From contig JANXYV010000186.1 of assembly GCA_025355875.1 (NCBI GenBank), positions 32,301 through 96,300 on the forward strand: DNA of 64,000 bases, written 5' to 3'. Origin of the DNA: Prolixibacteraceae bacterium (GTDB lineage Bacteria > Bacteroidota > Bacteroidia > Bacteroidales > Prolixibacteraceae). The notes beneath the pieces are model-generated. The model ran no database searches. It was not told the origin of the DNA and worked only from the letters and a program-made list of their open reading frames with translations. Shown piece after piece: positions 1 through 8,747 of this stretch. Made by a program: the position numbers and the translations under genes. The number at the start of each line of letters is the position of its first letter. Within the stretch, counting starts at the first letter, position 1.

Positions 1-1564
1 GGTTCCAGTCCACCAGGTTTTCGAGCCAATTGCCGAATCGTCCGGTTCCGGTTGATGCCGGTTTCCAGTTGATGGTGTTATTTAGAGCGATCATTTTATC
101 TTTTACCGCAGTTGTCCGGATGAACCACGAATCGAGTGGATAATAGAGAATTGGTTTGTCGGTCCTCCAGCAATGAGGATAGGTGTGGATATGTTTTTCT
201 ACCTTGAAGGCTTTGTTTTCCTTTTTTAACATCACGCAGATGTCGATATCGACCGTGGCATCGTCTTCTGTCAGGGTTTCGTCATAAGCATTCTTGACAA
301 AACGTCCGGCAAATTCCGAATATAAAAGTTGATTTACATTTTCGGTAACAAAGTCCGGATCCATGTTTTCGATCAGGAAAAAACGTCCGTTCCGATCCAC
401 CAAAGGCTGACGTTTTCCTTCCAGATCGTCAACAATAAGCGGGACAATTCCGTGAAGCTTGGCAACCCGGTCATCGTCGGCGCCAAAAGTTGGCGCAATA
501 TGTACAATCCCGGTTCCATCTTCCGTAGTTACAAAATCACCGGTAATGACCCGGAATGCATCTCCTTTTGGTTTGACCCAGTTGATAAGCTGTTCGTAAT
601 TGATTCCCTGAAGTTCGACTCCTGAATATTCGCCCAAAATGCGATAGGGGATTTTTTTGTCGCCGGGGCTATAATCTTTCAATTCAAGGCTTTCATTCTT
701 TGGATCAAAATGGGCTGCCAGTAGATTTTTTGCCAAAATCAGAGTGACAGGTTCGCCGGTATATGGGTTAAAAGTCCTGACTTTCAGATAGGTAATTTTT
801 GGACCCACACACAATGCCGTATTCGATGGCAAGGTCCAGGGTGTGGTCGTCCAGGCCAGGAAATAAAGATCGGTATCGAGGTTTTCAAAAAGAAATTCCG
901 ATTTTTCGTCGCAGATGGCTTTAAACTGAGCAACAGCGGTTGCATCTTTCACATCGCGGTAACAGCCGGGCTGGTTCAGTTCGTGTGAGCTGAGTCCGGT
1001 TCCGGCGGCCGGTGAAAATGGCTGAATAGAATAGCCTTTATAAAGGAGATCTTTTTCGTAAATCTGTTTCAGCAGCCACCAGACTGTTTCCATATAGCGG
1101 CTGTCGTAGGTGATGTACGGATCATCCATGTTCACCCAATAGCCCATTCGTCGTGTCAATTCTTCCCACTCGCGGGTATATTTCATGACTTCCGTCCGAC
1201 AAGCAGCATTGTACTCCGCAACACTGATTTTTTTGCCGATATCATCTTTGGTAATTCCCAGTTTCTTTTCGACACCCAGTTCAACCGGGAGTCCATGCGT
1301 ATCCCAGCCGGCCTTGCGGTGAACTAGGAATCCTTTCATGGTTTTGTAGCGGCAGAAAGTGTCTTTAATGGCCCGGGCCATCACATGGTGAATTCCGGGC
1401 ATCCCGTTTGCTGATGGCGGACCTTCATAAAATACAAAAGACGGATGACCTTCACGGGTGGAAATGCTCTTGTGAAAAGTATCATCATCTTCCCATCTTT
1501 TCAGTACATCCTTGTTGATTTGTGAGAGGTCTAATTGCTTGTAAACCTGAAATTTATTGCTCAT
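1..1564 (-). CDS. ileS: Isoleucyl-tRNA synthetase, N-terminal part (cut by window edge)
   Basis: Class I aminoacyl-tRNA synthetase that charges tRNA-Ile in the cytoplasm. Reading the minus strand from the ATG at 1564 gives MSNKFQVYKQLDLSQ and an open frame of about 521 codons to the window edge. The class I HIGH-type motif appears as GMPGIHHVMAR, preceded by FYEGPPSANG, typical of IleS. At the window edge the frame reads STGTGRFGNWLENLVDWN, the conserved stretch just before the catalytic WGTPLP region. Bacteroidota IleS is usually over 1100 residues, so roughly half is present; the KMSKS loop and anticodon-binding domain lie outside. No in-frame stop was seen. The gene is alone on its transcript as far as visible. 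Confidence 0.95.
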   Translation of the reverse strand, partial: MSNKFQVYKQLDLSQINKDVLKRWEDDDTFHKSISTREGHPSFVFYEGPPSANGMPGIHHVMARAIKDTFCRYKTMKGFLVHRKAGWDTHGLPVELGVEKKLGITKDDIGKKISVAEYNAACRTEVMKYTREWEELTRRMGYWVNMDDPYITYDSRYMETVWWLLKQIYEKDLLYKGYSIQPFSPAAGTGLSSHELNQPGCYRDVKDATAVAQFKAICDEKSEFLFENLDTDLYFLAWTTTPWTLPSNTALCVGPKITYLKVRTFNPYTGEPVTLILAKNLLAAHFDPKNESLELKDYSPGDKKIPYRILGEYSGVELQGINYEQLINWVKPKGDAFRVITGDFVTTEDGTGIVHIAPTFGADDDRVAKLHGIVPLIVDDLEGKRQPLVDRNGRFFLIENMDPDFVTENVNQLLYSEFAGRFVKNAYDETLTEDDATVDIDICVMLKKENKAFKVEKHIHTYPHCWRTDKPILYYPLDSWFIRTTAVKDKMIALNNTINWKPASTGTGRFGNWLENLVDWN

Positions 1565-1726
1565 CGAAACAGAAATTATTACCTTATTTTTTGAAAGGTA
1601 CAAATATAGAAAAAATTGGTATTTGAAATTAAAAAGCCTTTCAGCAAACATTAAATTAATGGTTTGCGCAGGTAAATTAATATTCAGGAAGAATTCGCAC
1701 GAACTCACTGGAGCCTAAGAAATAAG

Positions 1727-1773
1727 AAACCCAAGCTATTCTTCCGTTTCAGGAAAGAATAGCTTGGGTTTTT
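1727..1773 (-). terminator. Strong stem-loop terminator downstream of the response regulator
   Basis: A perfect 17-bp inverted repeat (1727-1743 with 1755-1771, core CCCAAGCTATTCTT) around an 11-nt loop. T-rich flanks follow on both strands, so it could work bidirectionally. It sits between the response-regulator stop (1826) and the ileS start (1564), where a minus-strand terminator is expected. Confidence 0.85.
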
Positions 1774-1825
1774 CGTCAGGTCAGGCGAAGTGAACCTGTT
1801 CTATTTTCAAGCGGAACCCGCTGAA

Positions 1826-2530
1826 CTATTCAACAAATTTATAGCCGATCCCTTTCAGGGTTTTGATATGATCGTTCCCGATCTTTTCGCGTAACTTCCG
1901 GATATGTACGTCGATGGTCCGATCGCCAACCACCACATTGTCGCCCCAAACAGAATAATATATCTCTTCGCGGGTAAAAACCTTTCCTGGCTTGGAAACC
2001 AGCAACGACAACAGCTCAAATTCTTTCCGAGGAAGTACCATTTCGTTACCGTCCTGTACAATCAGGTATCGTTCCTTATCGATCACGAGGCTTCCTACAG
2101 TTACAGTGTGCAGACTTTCAACGACGGTAGTTGAAGGAACTCCGGGTGCCGAAGTACGTTTTAACAGCGCTTTAACCCGGCTAACCAGAACTTTCGGGCG
2201 AATGGGTTTGGTGATGTAATCGTCGGCGCCGGCTTCAAATCCGGCTATTTGTGAATAATCCTCGCCGCGGGCGGTCAGAAATGCGATGATCGTATTTTGA
2301 AGGGCCGGGATTCTTCTGATTTCTTCGCAAGCCGCAATTCCGTCCATTTCGGGCATCATCACGTCCAGAATAATCAGGTCGGGCAAGGTCTTTTCTGCCA
2401 CTTTAATTGCCTCCGCGCCATTTTGGGCTGTATATACTTTATATCCTTCTTTTTCCAGATTATAACTGATAAATTCCAGAATATCAACTTCGTCGTCTAC
2501 CAGCAGAATTTTTGACTGACTTTCGCTCAT
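1826..2530 (-). CDS. OmpR/PhoB-family response regulator
   Basis: DNA-binding response regulator of a two-component system, 234 residues, the usual length. Residues 7-120 are a receiver domain with the acidic pair D12/D13, phospho-acceptor D56 (LIILDVMMPEMDG), T86 and K108 (YITKP). Residues 140-233 are a winged-helix effector domain ending in TLKGIGYKF, the OmpR/PhoB signature. It lies 143 bp downstream of a PhoR-like kinase on the same strand, so the two form a cognate pair. PhoB/PhoR of phosphate regulation is the closest resemblance, but no pst or phosphate genes are in view, so I give no symbol. Confidence 0.93.
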   Translation of the reverse strand: MSESQSKILLVDDEVDILEFISYNLEKEGYKVYTAQNGAEAIKVAEKTLPDLIILDVMMPEMDGIAACEEIRRIPALQNTIIAFLTARGEDYSQIAGFEAGADDYITKPIRPKVLVSRVKALLKRTSAPGVPSTTVVESLHTVTVGSLVIDKERYLIVQDGNEMVLPRKEFELLSLLVSKPGKVFTREEIYYSVWGDNVVVGDRTIDVHIRKLREKIGNDHIKTLKGIGYKFVE

Positions 2531-2673
2531 AGTAATTTTGAATTAAAATATAAAAGTATGGTTTACTTTTCAAATTGATGAAGGCATTGCGTAAAAACGC
2601 TGAAAATTAACAATTTCATACGACATTTGCCGCTTTCCGCTTTCCTTTTTGCATTTTTCTGAAGTTCAAAGAA

Positions 2674-3714
2674 TTATTTTCCTTTCGCCAGGGTAAACGT
2701 GAAGGTGGTTCCCTTGTCGACCGCACTTTTCACATTGATGGTCTGATCGTGGGCTTCGATGATATGTTTTACAATCGACAATCCCAGGCCTGTGCCTCCC
2801 TGTTCGCGCGAACGGGATTTGTCGACCCGGTAAAAACGCTCGAATATGCGGGGCAGATCGTTTTTCTCCATCCCAATTCCGTTGTCACTGATTTCAACCA
2901 TGACCGTTTCGTGTAGATCATAGAAACCCACCGTTACATGTCCCCGTTTTTTTCCATATTTAATACCATTGCCAACCAGATTGTTCATCACTTCCATAAT
3001 CCGCTTCTTGTCGGCATTCACCAGGATAGGTTTGTCGGTTTTAGTTGTGAATTGCAGGGAAATGCTTCGTTGATTCGCCAGCATTTGAGCCAGTTCAAAT
3101 ACTTCTTCGGTCAAACGCACCAAATCAAAGTTGACCAGGTTGATTTTTAGTTCACCTGATTCAAGTTTGGTAATAGACTCAAGATCTTCAACAATTGAGA
3201 TCATCCGATCGATACTCTTCTCAGTTCGTTGAAGATACAATTTGTTGATTTTCGGATCGTCAATCCCTCCATCGAGCAGGGTTAGGACATATCCCTGAAT
3301 GTTGAAAATCGGGGTTTTCAATTCGTGCGAAACATTCCCGACAAATTCTTTCCGGTAGCGTTCCAGATCTTTTAAACGGGTGATTTCATCGGTTTGATTT
3401 TTGGCCCATTCCTCCACTTGTTTTTGCACATCGGCAATGTTGGTGGTACTGATTTGTTCCAGAAGCTTATTTTTTTTTCCGCTGATCGGAACTTCACGAA
3501 TCGTTTTATAGATGGGTTTAATTTTATCGTTGATATACCGGTTCAGGATAAACAGCACCAGAAAATAGGACATAGTACAAAACAGGACGACAAACAGGAT
3601 AGAATATGCCAGCTGAAAATGCTCTTTCGAACGGATCAGGAAAAAGAAGAAATTCGAAATCAGCAACAGCGCTGTGATGTATAAGGCCAGACGTTTGGCA
3701 GAGTAAGTTTTCAT
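2674..3714 (-). CDS. Membrane sensor histidine kinase, PhoR-like
   Basis: Inner-membrane histidine kinase, 346 residues from the ATG at 3714. A TTG ten codons upstream is the only alternative, so I prefer the ATG. Two transmembrane segments (about residues 9-27 and 35-58) flank almost no periplasmic loop, so sensing is probably within the membrane or through a partner. A dimerisation/phospho-acceptor domain carries H130 in NVSHELKTP. The ATPase domain has an N box (NNLVGNGIKY), G1 (DNGIGM), F box (FERFYRVD) and G2 (GTGLGLS). All catalytic boxes look intact. It is followed by its response regulator and preceded 50 bp upstream by an AlkD-like gene that may share the transcript. Confidence 0.93.
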   Translation of the reverse strand: MKTYSAKRLALYITALLLISNFFFFLIRSKEHFQLAYSILFVVLFCTMSYFLVLFILNRYINDKIKPIYKTIREVPISGKKNKLLEQISTTNIADVQKQVEEWAKNQTDEITRLKDLERYRKEFVGNVSHELKTPIFNIQGYVLTLLDGGIDDPKINKLYLQRTEKSIDRMISIVEDLESITKLESGELKINLVNFDLVRLTEEVFELAQMLANQRSISLQFTTKTDKPILVNADKKRIMEVMNNLVGNGIKYGKKRGHVTVGFYDLHETVMVEISDNGIGMEKNDLPRIFERFYRVDKSRSREQGGTGLGLSIVKHIIEAHDQTINVKSAVDKGTTFTFTLAKGK

Positions 3715-3765
3715 TGCAGTCGAAGTTTTGTTTAGCCGGTGCAAAATTAATTGATTTTCGGCAGC

Positions 3766-4518
3766 TCAGCCATTTTTTTTACCTGTCCTGATCTTGGTGC
3801 CCACTTCCCGTTTCACCCTTGGGTGGAGCTGTTTCCCTTTTTCTTCCATAAACTGAACAACGGCTGGCTGATCTGATTTTGACAATTCGCGCAAGGCCCA
3901 TGACATGGCTTTTACAACCATATCGTCCTTATCTTCCACCAGCAAGCTGCAAATTTGCAAGGTTCGTTTCACATCGCCTGTACCACCACGGGCTCGAAGG
4001 TTGAGCGGTACTGTACTGACCAACGCGGTCCGGCGAATCCATCGGTTGTCGCTCATTGCCCACTCTTCAATGATCTTATCCTGAAGTTTGCCTGTTCTCC
4101 AGCAATAACCAGTTATGTAGAGGCAATAGGTATCAACAGAAGCCCAATTGTCGAGATTTTTGCCCAGAGCGATGATCTGATCAACTGATAAAGCCTGAAG
4201 TGCTTTTTTGTTTTTCCAGAGAAACTCGAATGCCGTTATCTGACATTCATGTATGCCGCAATCAACCAGTTCAAGAGAAAGCGCGATCCATTGTTCTTCT
4301 GTGAAAATGTTAAGTTTTTGCCTCCAATCATTGATTACTTTTCGCAATTCCGCAGCCCTTAACCCGAGTACCTTCACCGAAGTGGGATGATTGGCAGCAA
4401 TCATCTTCTCTCTTTCAGGATCAGCATATTGTTCCAGATCATTCCTGATGGCTTCAACCAGTTCGGCTGTTGTTAGCTTATTGATGAAATTAGTCATCGT
4501 GTTGTCATTGATAGTCAT
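3766..4518 (-). CDS. AlkD-like DNA alkylation repair protein
   Basis: HEAT-repeat protein of the DNA alkylation repair family (AlkC/AlkD), 250 residues. The family removes or binds N3/N7-alkylated purines. Supporting features are all-helical repeats throughout, the early AANHPTSVKVLGLRAAELRK segment and the conserved WASVDTYC and RWIRRTALVS stretches that line the DNA-binding groove in AlkD-like proteins. ATG codons at 4518 and 4497 both fit; the latter (MTNFINKL) would place the phased GTTGTCA repeats entirely upstream of the gene. It lies upstream of the histidine kinase on the same strand, which raises the possibility of damage-linked signalling, but that link is only positional. Confidence 0.8.
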   Translation of the reverse strand: MTINDNTMTNFINKLTTAELVEAIRNDLEQYADPEREKMIAANHPTSVKVLGLRAAELRKVINDWRQKLNIFTEEQWIALSLELVDCGIHECQITAFEFLWKNKKALQALSVDQIIALGKNLDNWASVDTYCLYITGYCWRTGKLQDKIIEEWAMSDNRWIRRTALVSTVPLNLRARGGTGDVKRTLQICSLLVEDKDDMVVKAMSWALRELSKSDQPAVVQFMEEKGKQLHPRVKREVGTKIRTGKKNG

Positions 4519-4540
4519 TTAGTTGTCAATAGTTGTCATT
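4501..4540. repeat. Four tandem decamers with core GTTGTCA at the alkD-like start
   Basis: GTTGTCA occurs at 4501, 4522 and 4532, with a variant ATAGTCA at 4511. The four copies are spaced 10-11 bp, one helical turn. The array covers the first codons and upstream region of the AlkD-like gene. It could be a phased regulator site or simply a slippage-derived microrepeat. Confidence 0.5.
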
Positions 4541-4613
4541 CATTGCTGGAAATTGTTTTCTTTTTTCCCCTTTCCCAAATGACAATTGAATTTTTCCTCT
4601 TTTCTCAAGAATA

Positions 4614-4647
4614 AAAAAAGTCCGGATCGAAACTGACCCGGACTTTT
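4614..4647 (-). terminator. Rho-independent terminator of metK
   Basis: Inverted repeat AAAAGTCCGG / CCGGACTTTT (4616-4625 with 4638-4647). Read on the minus strand it is followed by a run of T. It begins 17 bp past the metK stop. Confidence 0.88.
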
Positions 4648-4663
4648 CAGTTCCTATTTCATA

Positions 4664-5917
4664 TTAAATTCCGAAGGCTTTTTTTATCTGCTCAACATAG
4701 TCGAGCTTTTCCCAGGTAAACAGTTCAACTTCAAGCTCGATCCTTCCGTTGTATGGCGACTCGAATACTTTGGTCACCGTTTTTGGCTGACGGCCCATAT
4801 GTCCGTATGCTGCGGTTTCGCGATAGATCGGGTTACGAAGTTTAAGTCTTTGCTCAATCGCTGCCGGGCGGAGGTCGAAAATCTCCTGAATTTTTTCGGC
4901 AATCAGTGAATCCGACAATCCCGGAGCGGCAGTTCCTCTGGTCTCCACAAAAACACCAACCGGTTTTGCAACCCCAATTGCATACGAAAGCTGCACCAGC
5001 ATTTCTTTCGAGGCCCCCGCAGCCACCATATTTTTGGCAATGTGACGGGCGGCATAAGCTGCTGAACGATCCACTTTCGAAGGATCTTTTCCGGAGAAAG
5101 CTCCACCGCCATGCGCGCCGCGGCCACCGTAGGTGTCTACAATAATTTTCCGTCCGGTAAGGCCGGTATCGCCGTGTGGTCCGCCAATTACGAATTTCCC
5201 GGTTGGATTGACATGGTAGATGATTCCGTCGTTAAATAATTCCTGAACACGTTCGGGCAATTGCGCTTTCACACGTGGGATCAGGATTTCGATCACATCT
5301 TTTTTGATTTTGGCCAGCATCGGTTCATCAGCATCAAAATCGTCATGCTGTGTCGAAACTACAATGGTATGAATCCGTTTGGGCGAATGATCTTCGTTGT
5401 ATTCGATGGTCACCTGCGATTTTGAATCAGGTCGCAAATAGGTCATCACTTTCTGCTCACGACGAACAGCCGCGAGTTCAACAAGGATCAGATGAGACAA
5501 ATCGAGTGGAAGTGGCATGTAATTGTCGGTTTCCGAATTGGCATAACCAAACATCATTCCCTGGTCGCCGGCGCCCTGATCCATTTTGTCGGCTTTGTCA
5601 ACCCCGCGATTGATATCCGGGCTCTGCTCGTGAATGGCGCTCAAAACTCCGCAGGAATCCCCATCAAAGCGATATTCGGCTTTGGTGTATCCAATCTGGT
5701 TGATTACCCGGCGTACAGTTTCCTGCACATCCACGTAGGCTTTCGATTTTACTTCTCCGGCAACAACCACCTGACCGGTAGTGACCAGGGTTTCGATGGC
5801 AACTTTTGAGTTGGCATCATGGGCGAGGAATTCGTCCAAAAGAGCGTCAGAAATCTGATCGGATACCTTATCAGGATGACCTTCTGAAACAGATTCGCTT
5901 GTAAATAAGTAACTCAT
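4664..5917 (-). CDS. metK: S-adenosylmethionine synthetase
   Basis: Cytoplasmic enzyme making S-adenosylmethionine from methionine and ATP; 417 residues, normal length. The N-terminus [20 protein letters not shown] is the family signature containing the ATP-binding histidine. The second signature [18 protein letters not shown] follows near residue 270. The start ATG at 5917 matches the conserved N-terminus closely. A terminator follows directly, and a long leader precedes it with a promoter-like box at 6093-6100, so it is probably a single-gene transcript. It supplies the SAM whose by-product methylthioadenosine is handled by mtnA/mtnP farther along. Confidence 0.97.
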   Translation of the reverse strand: MSYLFTSESVSEGHPDKVSDQISDALLDEFLAHDANSKVAIETLVTTGQVVVAGEVKSKAYVDVQETVRRVINQIGYTKAEYRFDGDSCGVLSAIHEQSPDINRGVDKADKMDQGAGDQGMMFGYANSETDNYMPLPLDLSHLILVELAAVRREQKVMTYLRPDSKSQVTIEYNEDHSPKRIHTIVVSTQHDDFDADEPMLAKIKKDVIEILIPRVKAQLPERVQELFNDGIIYHVNPTGKFVIGGPHGDTGLTGRKIIVDTYGGRGAHGGGAFSGKDPSKVDRSAAYAARHIAKNMVAAGASKEMLVQLSYAIGVAKPVGVFVETRGTAAPGLSDSLIAEKIQEIFDLRPAAIEQRLKLRNPIYRETAAYGHMGRQPKTVTKVFESPYNGRIELEVELFTWEKLDYVEQIKKAFGI

Positions 5918-6092
5918 AATTTTACAATTTTAATGCCCGAAAAAATTCAGATAAAAGCTGAATAAATTCATAGACAATGGGTTAAACATTAAAAATTGTG
6001 GAATAATTGATCGAAAAGCAAGATGAAAACGGTTCGTTTTAGCATTTTTTTCCGTGGTTGCAATCAGCACAAATTTATCCACATAACAAGGG

Positions 6093-6100
6093 CAAATGTA
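6093..6100 (-). promoter_or_regulatory. Putative metK promoter -7 box; long leader downstream
   Basis: TACATTTG on the minus strand fits the Bacteroidota -7 consensus TAnnTTTG. A clear TTTG at the right -33 spacing is not seen. The implied untranslated leader (about 5918-6086) is close to 170 nt, far longer than the 15-25 nt leaders of most genes here, and contains a small hairpin (AAAACG/CGTTTT near 6025-6040). I could not match it to a known SAM riboswitch class. Confidence 0.5.
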
Positions 6101-6158
6101 GCCATTTTTATAAGACAAGGAAGTCTCAATCTCGATTTCGGTCAAATATTTTATGAAT

Positions 6159-7280
6159 TTATTTCCTTGAAATCATATATTTTGAATTTTGGTCATCGGT
6201 TAGGTCCAATGTAATGTCATAGTTGCCGGCTTTAACTTTGATATTTTCACCATTGCTTACCAATTTCCCGCTTTTGTCATTGCCATAGTTAATTCGCCAA
6301 TCTTTATTAAAACGGTATTTAATTTCGCCATCGGATAGCCTGACATTTTTCAACACCCAAACCCCCTTCTTATTTTTATCTTCGCTGAATTGAATATCGG
6401 GTCCGTCCCAGCCATTCGTTGTTGCGCTGCCAACCAGTCCCCAATAGGCAACCGCTTTATTTTCCCTTTGCAAGCGTTCCAATGCATACGTGTTTTTAGG
6501 GTTCAGTTTTAAAGCTTTTTCAAAATAATCCAACGACGTTTGTTTATCGCCAAGGTTTTGATAGGCCCAGCCAATTGTACAATATGCTTCGGCATCATCA
6601 GGATGCAATGAAGCATTCAGTTTATAGATGGTGATGGCATCCTGGGCATTGCCGCGATTTAGGATCTCACCTCCCAAATGGTCGAGTTGTGAACGATCCC
6701 AATTGTAATTATCCTTTTCAGGGCCATTTACTATACTTTGGTATTTTTCAACGGTTGCTGCTATTCCTTTTTCAGCATAAATTGGCATTAAAATCCCATA
6801 CGGATTTTGATTGAGATAACCAGTTTTTACTTCTGATAACTTATCCAGTTTTATATATTTCTCAACCCAGGCACCATTTTTATCCGGCTGCCCTTTAGCA
6901 TTAACAGGGTAAGTCTGGATCAGCGTGTCATTCCTGAAAATCATGGACATATTGACTGTTGTGCCTTCCCATGGTTTGTAAAAAAGGTAAGCTATATCTT
7001 CCTCATATTTGGAGCCATCAAGTTTGAATGTTCCGGAAGAAAACTCATTTGTGAAAGTTGTGCCCGACTTGGATCGGCCAACATCCATGAAGCGATTGCC
7101 TGACCAAATTTTTACAACATCTACTTCATCTTTTCCAGGGAAATAGGTAAACACCTTACCGTCAGTAATGGATTGGCGTTGAACAACTTTCCAGGCGCCT
7201 TCAAGAGCAATAGGCTTTTGTTGGCTGAAGCCGTTAAGGCTGAACGCGATCAGTACGAAGCAAAGAATTTTTGTTTTCAT
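6159..7280 (-). CDS. Secreted lipocalin-like / TPR / SusE-F-like protein
   Basis: 373 residues with a cleavable signal peptide (MKTKILCFVLIAFSLNGFSQ). Residues 25-150 look like a lipocalin-type domain (ALEGAWKVVQRQS, then alternating beta strands), as in extracytoplasmic proteins of this phylum. Residues 200-280 hold TPR helices (DAEAYCTIGWAYQNLGDKQ, YFEKALKLNPKN). Residues 285-373 resemble the C-terminal starch-binding module of SusE/SusF (YWGLVGSATTNGWDGPD, then GEIKYRFNKDWRINYG). The three modules together are unusual. No susCD pair is nearby, so a role in glycan binding is only suggested. It is followed by metK and preceded 32 bp upstream by a SnoaL-like gene on the same strand. Confidence 0.7.
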   Translation of the reverse strand: MKTKILCFVLIAFSLNGFSQQKPIALEGAWKVVQRQSITDGKVFTYFPGKDEVDVVKIWSGNRFMDVGRSKSGTTFTNEFSSGTFKLDGSKYEEDIAYLFYKPWEGTTVNMSMIFRNDTLIQTYPVNAKGQPDKNGAWVEKYIKLDKLSEVKTGYLNQNPYGILMPIYAEKGIAATVEKYQSIVNGPEKDNYNWDRSQLDHLGGEILNRGNAQDAITIYKLNASLHPDDAEAYCTIGWAYQNLGDKQTSLDYFEKALKLNPKNTYALERLQRENKAVAYWGLVGSATTNGWDGPDIQFSEDKNKKGVWVLKNVRLSDGEIKYRFNKDWRINYGNDKSGKLVSNGENIKVKAGNYDITLDLTDDQNSKYMISRK

Positions 7281-7312
7281 TTTTTTGAAAGTATTAAGGT
7301 TAAAAATATTGA

Positions 7313-7696
7313 TTATTCAGATGCATTCATTACCCCAAGTTGTTGCATCAGCATCATCTGGTCGGCAATCAACCAGTGGTGAACGATTTTGCCGTTTTCG
7401 ATATCATAACTGATAACGAATGGAAATTCAACATTCCGGTTCGTCGGTTTGATGCCGTTCAGTTCACCCTGATGGCATCCTTTTAGTCGGGCACGAACAA
7501 CTACCCGGTTACCTTCGGCTGTTATTTCATCGGCAAACATTTCGTATTTTGGAAATACCGCATCAAAGAAGATAATGTGGTTGATCAGCTCTTCATCAGA
7601 AAGATATTCTTCCATGATTTCTCTTGTTTTTGTGACTCCGCTAAGGGCATTAATGTAGCGGATAACGAATTCCTTGTTTTTCTTTTGCTGTTCCAT
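7313..7696 (-). CDS. SnoaL-like / NTF2-fold protein
   Basis: 127 residues matching the SnoaL-like polyketide-cyclase/ester-cyclase group (NTF2-like cone fold). Seen are an N-terminal helix (NKEFVIRYINALSG), a conserved HIIFFDAVFPKYEM stretch and the closing beta strands FPFVISYDIENGKIVHHW. Many such proteins are small enzymes or ligand binders of unknown substrate. There is no signal peptide, so it is cytoplasmic. The next gene upstream is an AraC-type regulator 81 bp away on the same strand, which may control it. Substrate not predictable. Confidence 0.7.
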   Translation of the reverse strand: MEQQKKNKEFVIRYINALSGVTKTREIMEEYLSDEELINHIIFFDAVFPKYEMFADEITAEGNRVVVRARLKGCHQGELNGIKPTNRNVEFPFVISYDIENGKIVHHWLIADQMMLMQQLGVMNASE

Positions 7697-7777
7697 GTTG
7701 TTAAGATTTTAAGATTTAATGTATTACCAAAAGTACGACTTGCAATAAAGGACTGTTAGCTCTTTTATTGCAATCTT

Positions 7778-8641
7778 TTATTCATTTGTTGCAGTTTTAT
7801 TGCTCCGGCGAAAAACTGATGGCTGTATTCCGTATTGTTTCTGAAATATATTTGTGAAGTGGCTTAGGTTCTGAAATCCCGTTTTGAAGGCTACTTCGCT
7901 GACTGTCAGATATTCAGTTTCCAACAGCTCCTTGGCCTTTTGCAGCCGGATGATTTTGATATAATGGGCTGGTGCCTGCCGGATAAGCGATTTCAGCCGC
8001 CTGAACAATTGTGTCCGACTCATCGACATGGCTTCACAGAGAGCATCCGTGTCAAAATTTTCATTCTCCAGGTTTACTTTGATCAACGCATTAACCCGTT
8101 GCATAAAAGCTGCCTCCTTTGGACGGTTCTGCCCAAGTGTGGCAAGGCGCTTATCTGCCTCTGTAAAATGCGAGCGCAGGCGTTTTTGAATTTCGGCATA
8201 AAACTGGGGGATATTGCCGGATGTATTTGGTTTATCAGGTTGAACAGACAGTGGAGCTTCCGGCTGCAAAGGAAGTGCAAGACTGTACAAGGTGCCATTG
8301 GTCTTCGGGAAAACTTCAAAAGAATAACCATTTTGACCATTAAATTCGGTTACCCTTATTAAGTTGATGCCGGTATTCTCCACTTCAATAAGCAGGTTTT
8401 TATTTTCCGGACAATACAGTAATCGGATCTGAATCTTGCTTTTTGGAGGGATAAAACTAATGATGCCGCAAATCAGTTGCACGATCGATTGGCTAAGCAA
8501 AAACGGTTGGTAGCTTACCCGCTGCTTCTTAATGCCCGATAGGTACGAAATTTGAACCTGATTGGCCTGTGCATAAGGCTGCAAGCCAAGGCTCAGGCTT
8601 TTGATTAATGGAACGATATCGGCTTCGGAAGGATAAATCAT
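7778..8641 (-). CDS. AraC-family transcriptional regulator with degenerate ATPase-like N-terminus
   Basis: 287 residues from ATG 8641 (a GTG ten codons upstream is possible). The C-terminal 100 residues are a clear AraC/XylS double helix-turn-helix: FDTDALCEAMSMSRTQLFRRL, then LTVSEVAFKTGFQNLSHFT and FQKQYGIQPSVFRR. The N-terminal half has the pattern of a histidine-kinase ATPase domain (LSQSIVQLICGIISF as an N-box-like helix, IEVENTGINL as a G1-like turn) but lacks the glycine-rich G2 box. It may be a remnant of hybrid two-component regulators common in this phylum. Likely target: the SnoaL-like gene downstream. Confidence 0.85.
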   Translation of the reverse strand: MIYPSEADIVPLIKSLSLGLQPYAQANQVQISYLSGIKKQRVSYQPFLLSQSIVQLICGIISFIPPKSKIQIRLLYCPENKNLLIEVENTGINLIRVTEFNGQNGYSFEVFPKTNGTLYSLALPLQPEAPLSVQPDKPNTSGNIPQFYAEIQKRLRSHFTEADKRLATLGQNRPKEAAFMQRVNALIKVNLENENFDTDALCEAMSMSRTQLFRRLKSLIRQAPAHYIKIIRLQKAKELLETEYLTVSEVAFKTGFQNLSHFTNIFQKQYGIQPSVFRRSNKTATNE

Positions 8642-8747
8642 ATCGCAAATCCCTTTTAAATACCACAACACGAAAGCCGATAGCTATGTTCATTAATTGG
8701 TTAATTACCAAAAAATTAGAAAAGGATAAGTTGGTAAAATTTAAGAA

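Noticed and set aside
6025..6070. SAM-II or SAM-V riboswitch ahead of metK
   Set aside because: Words CTGATT, AACC and GCTAAA occur in the right order, but no P1 stem closes around the first block, and the GG needed to pair with AACC after GCTAAA is missing.
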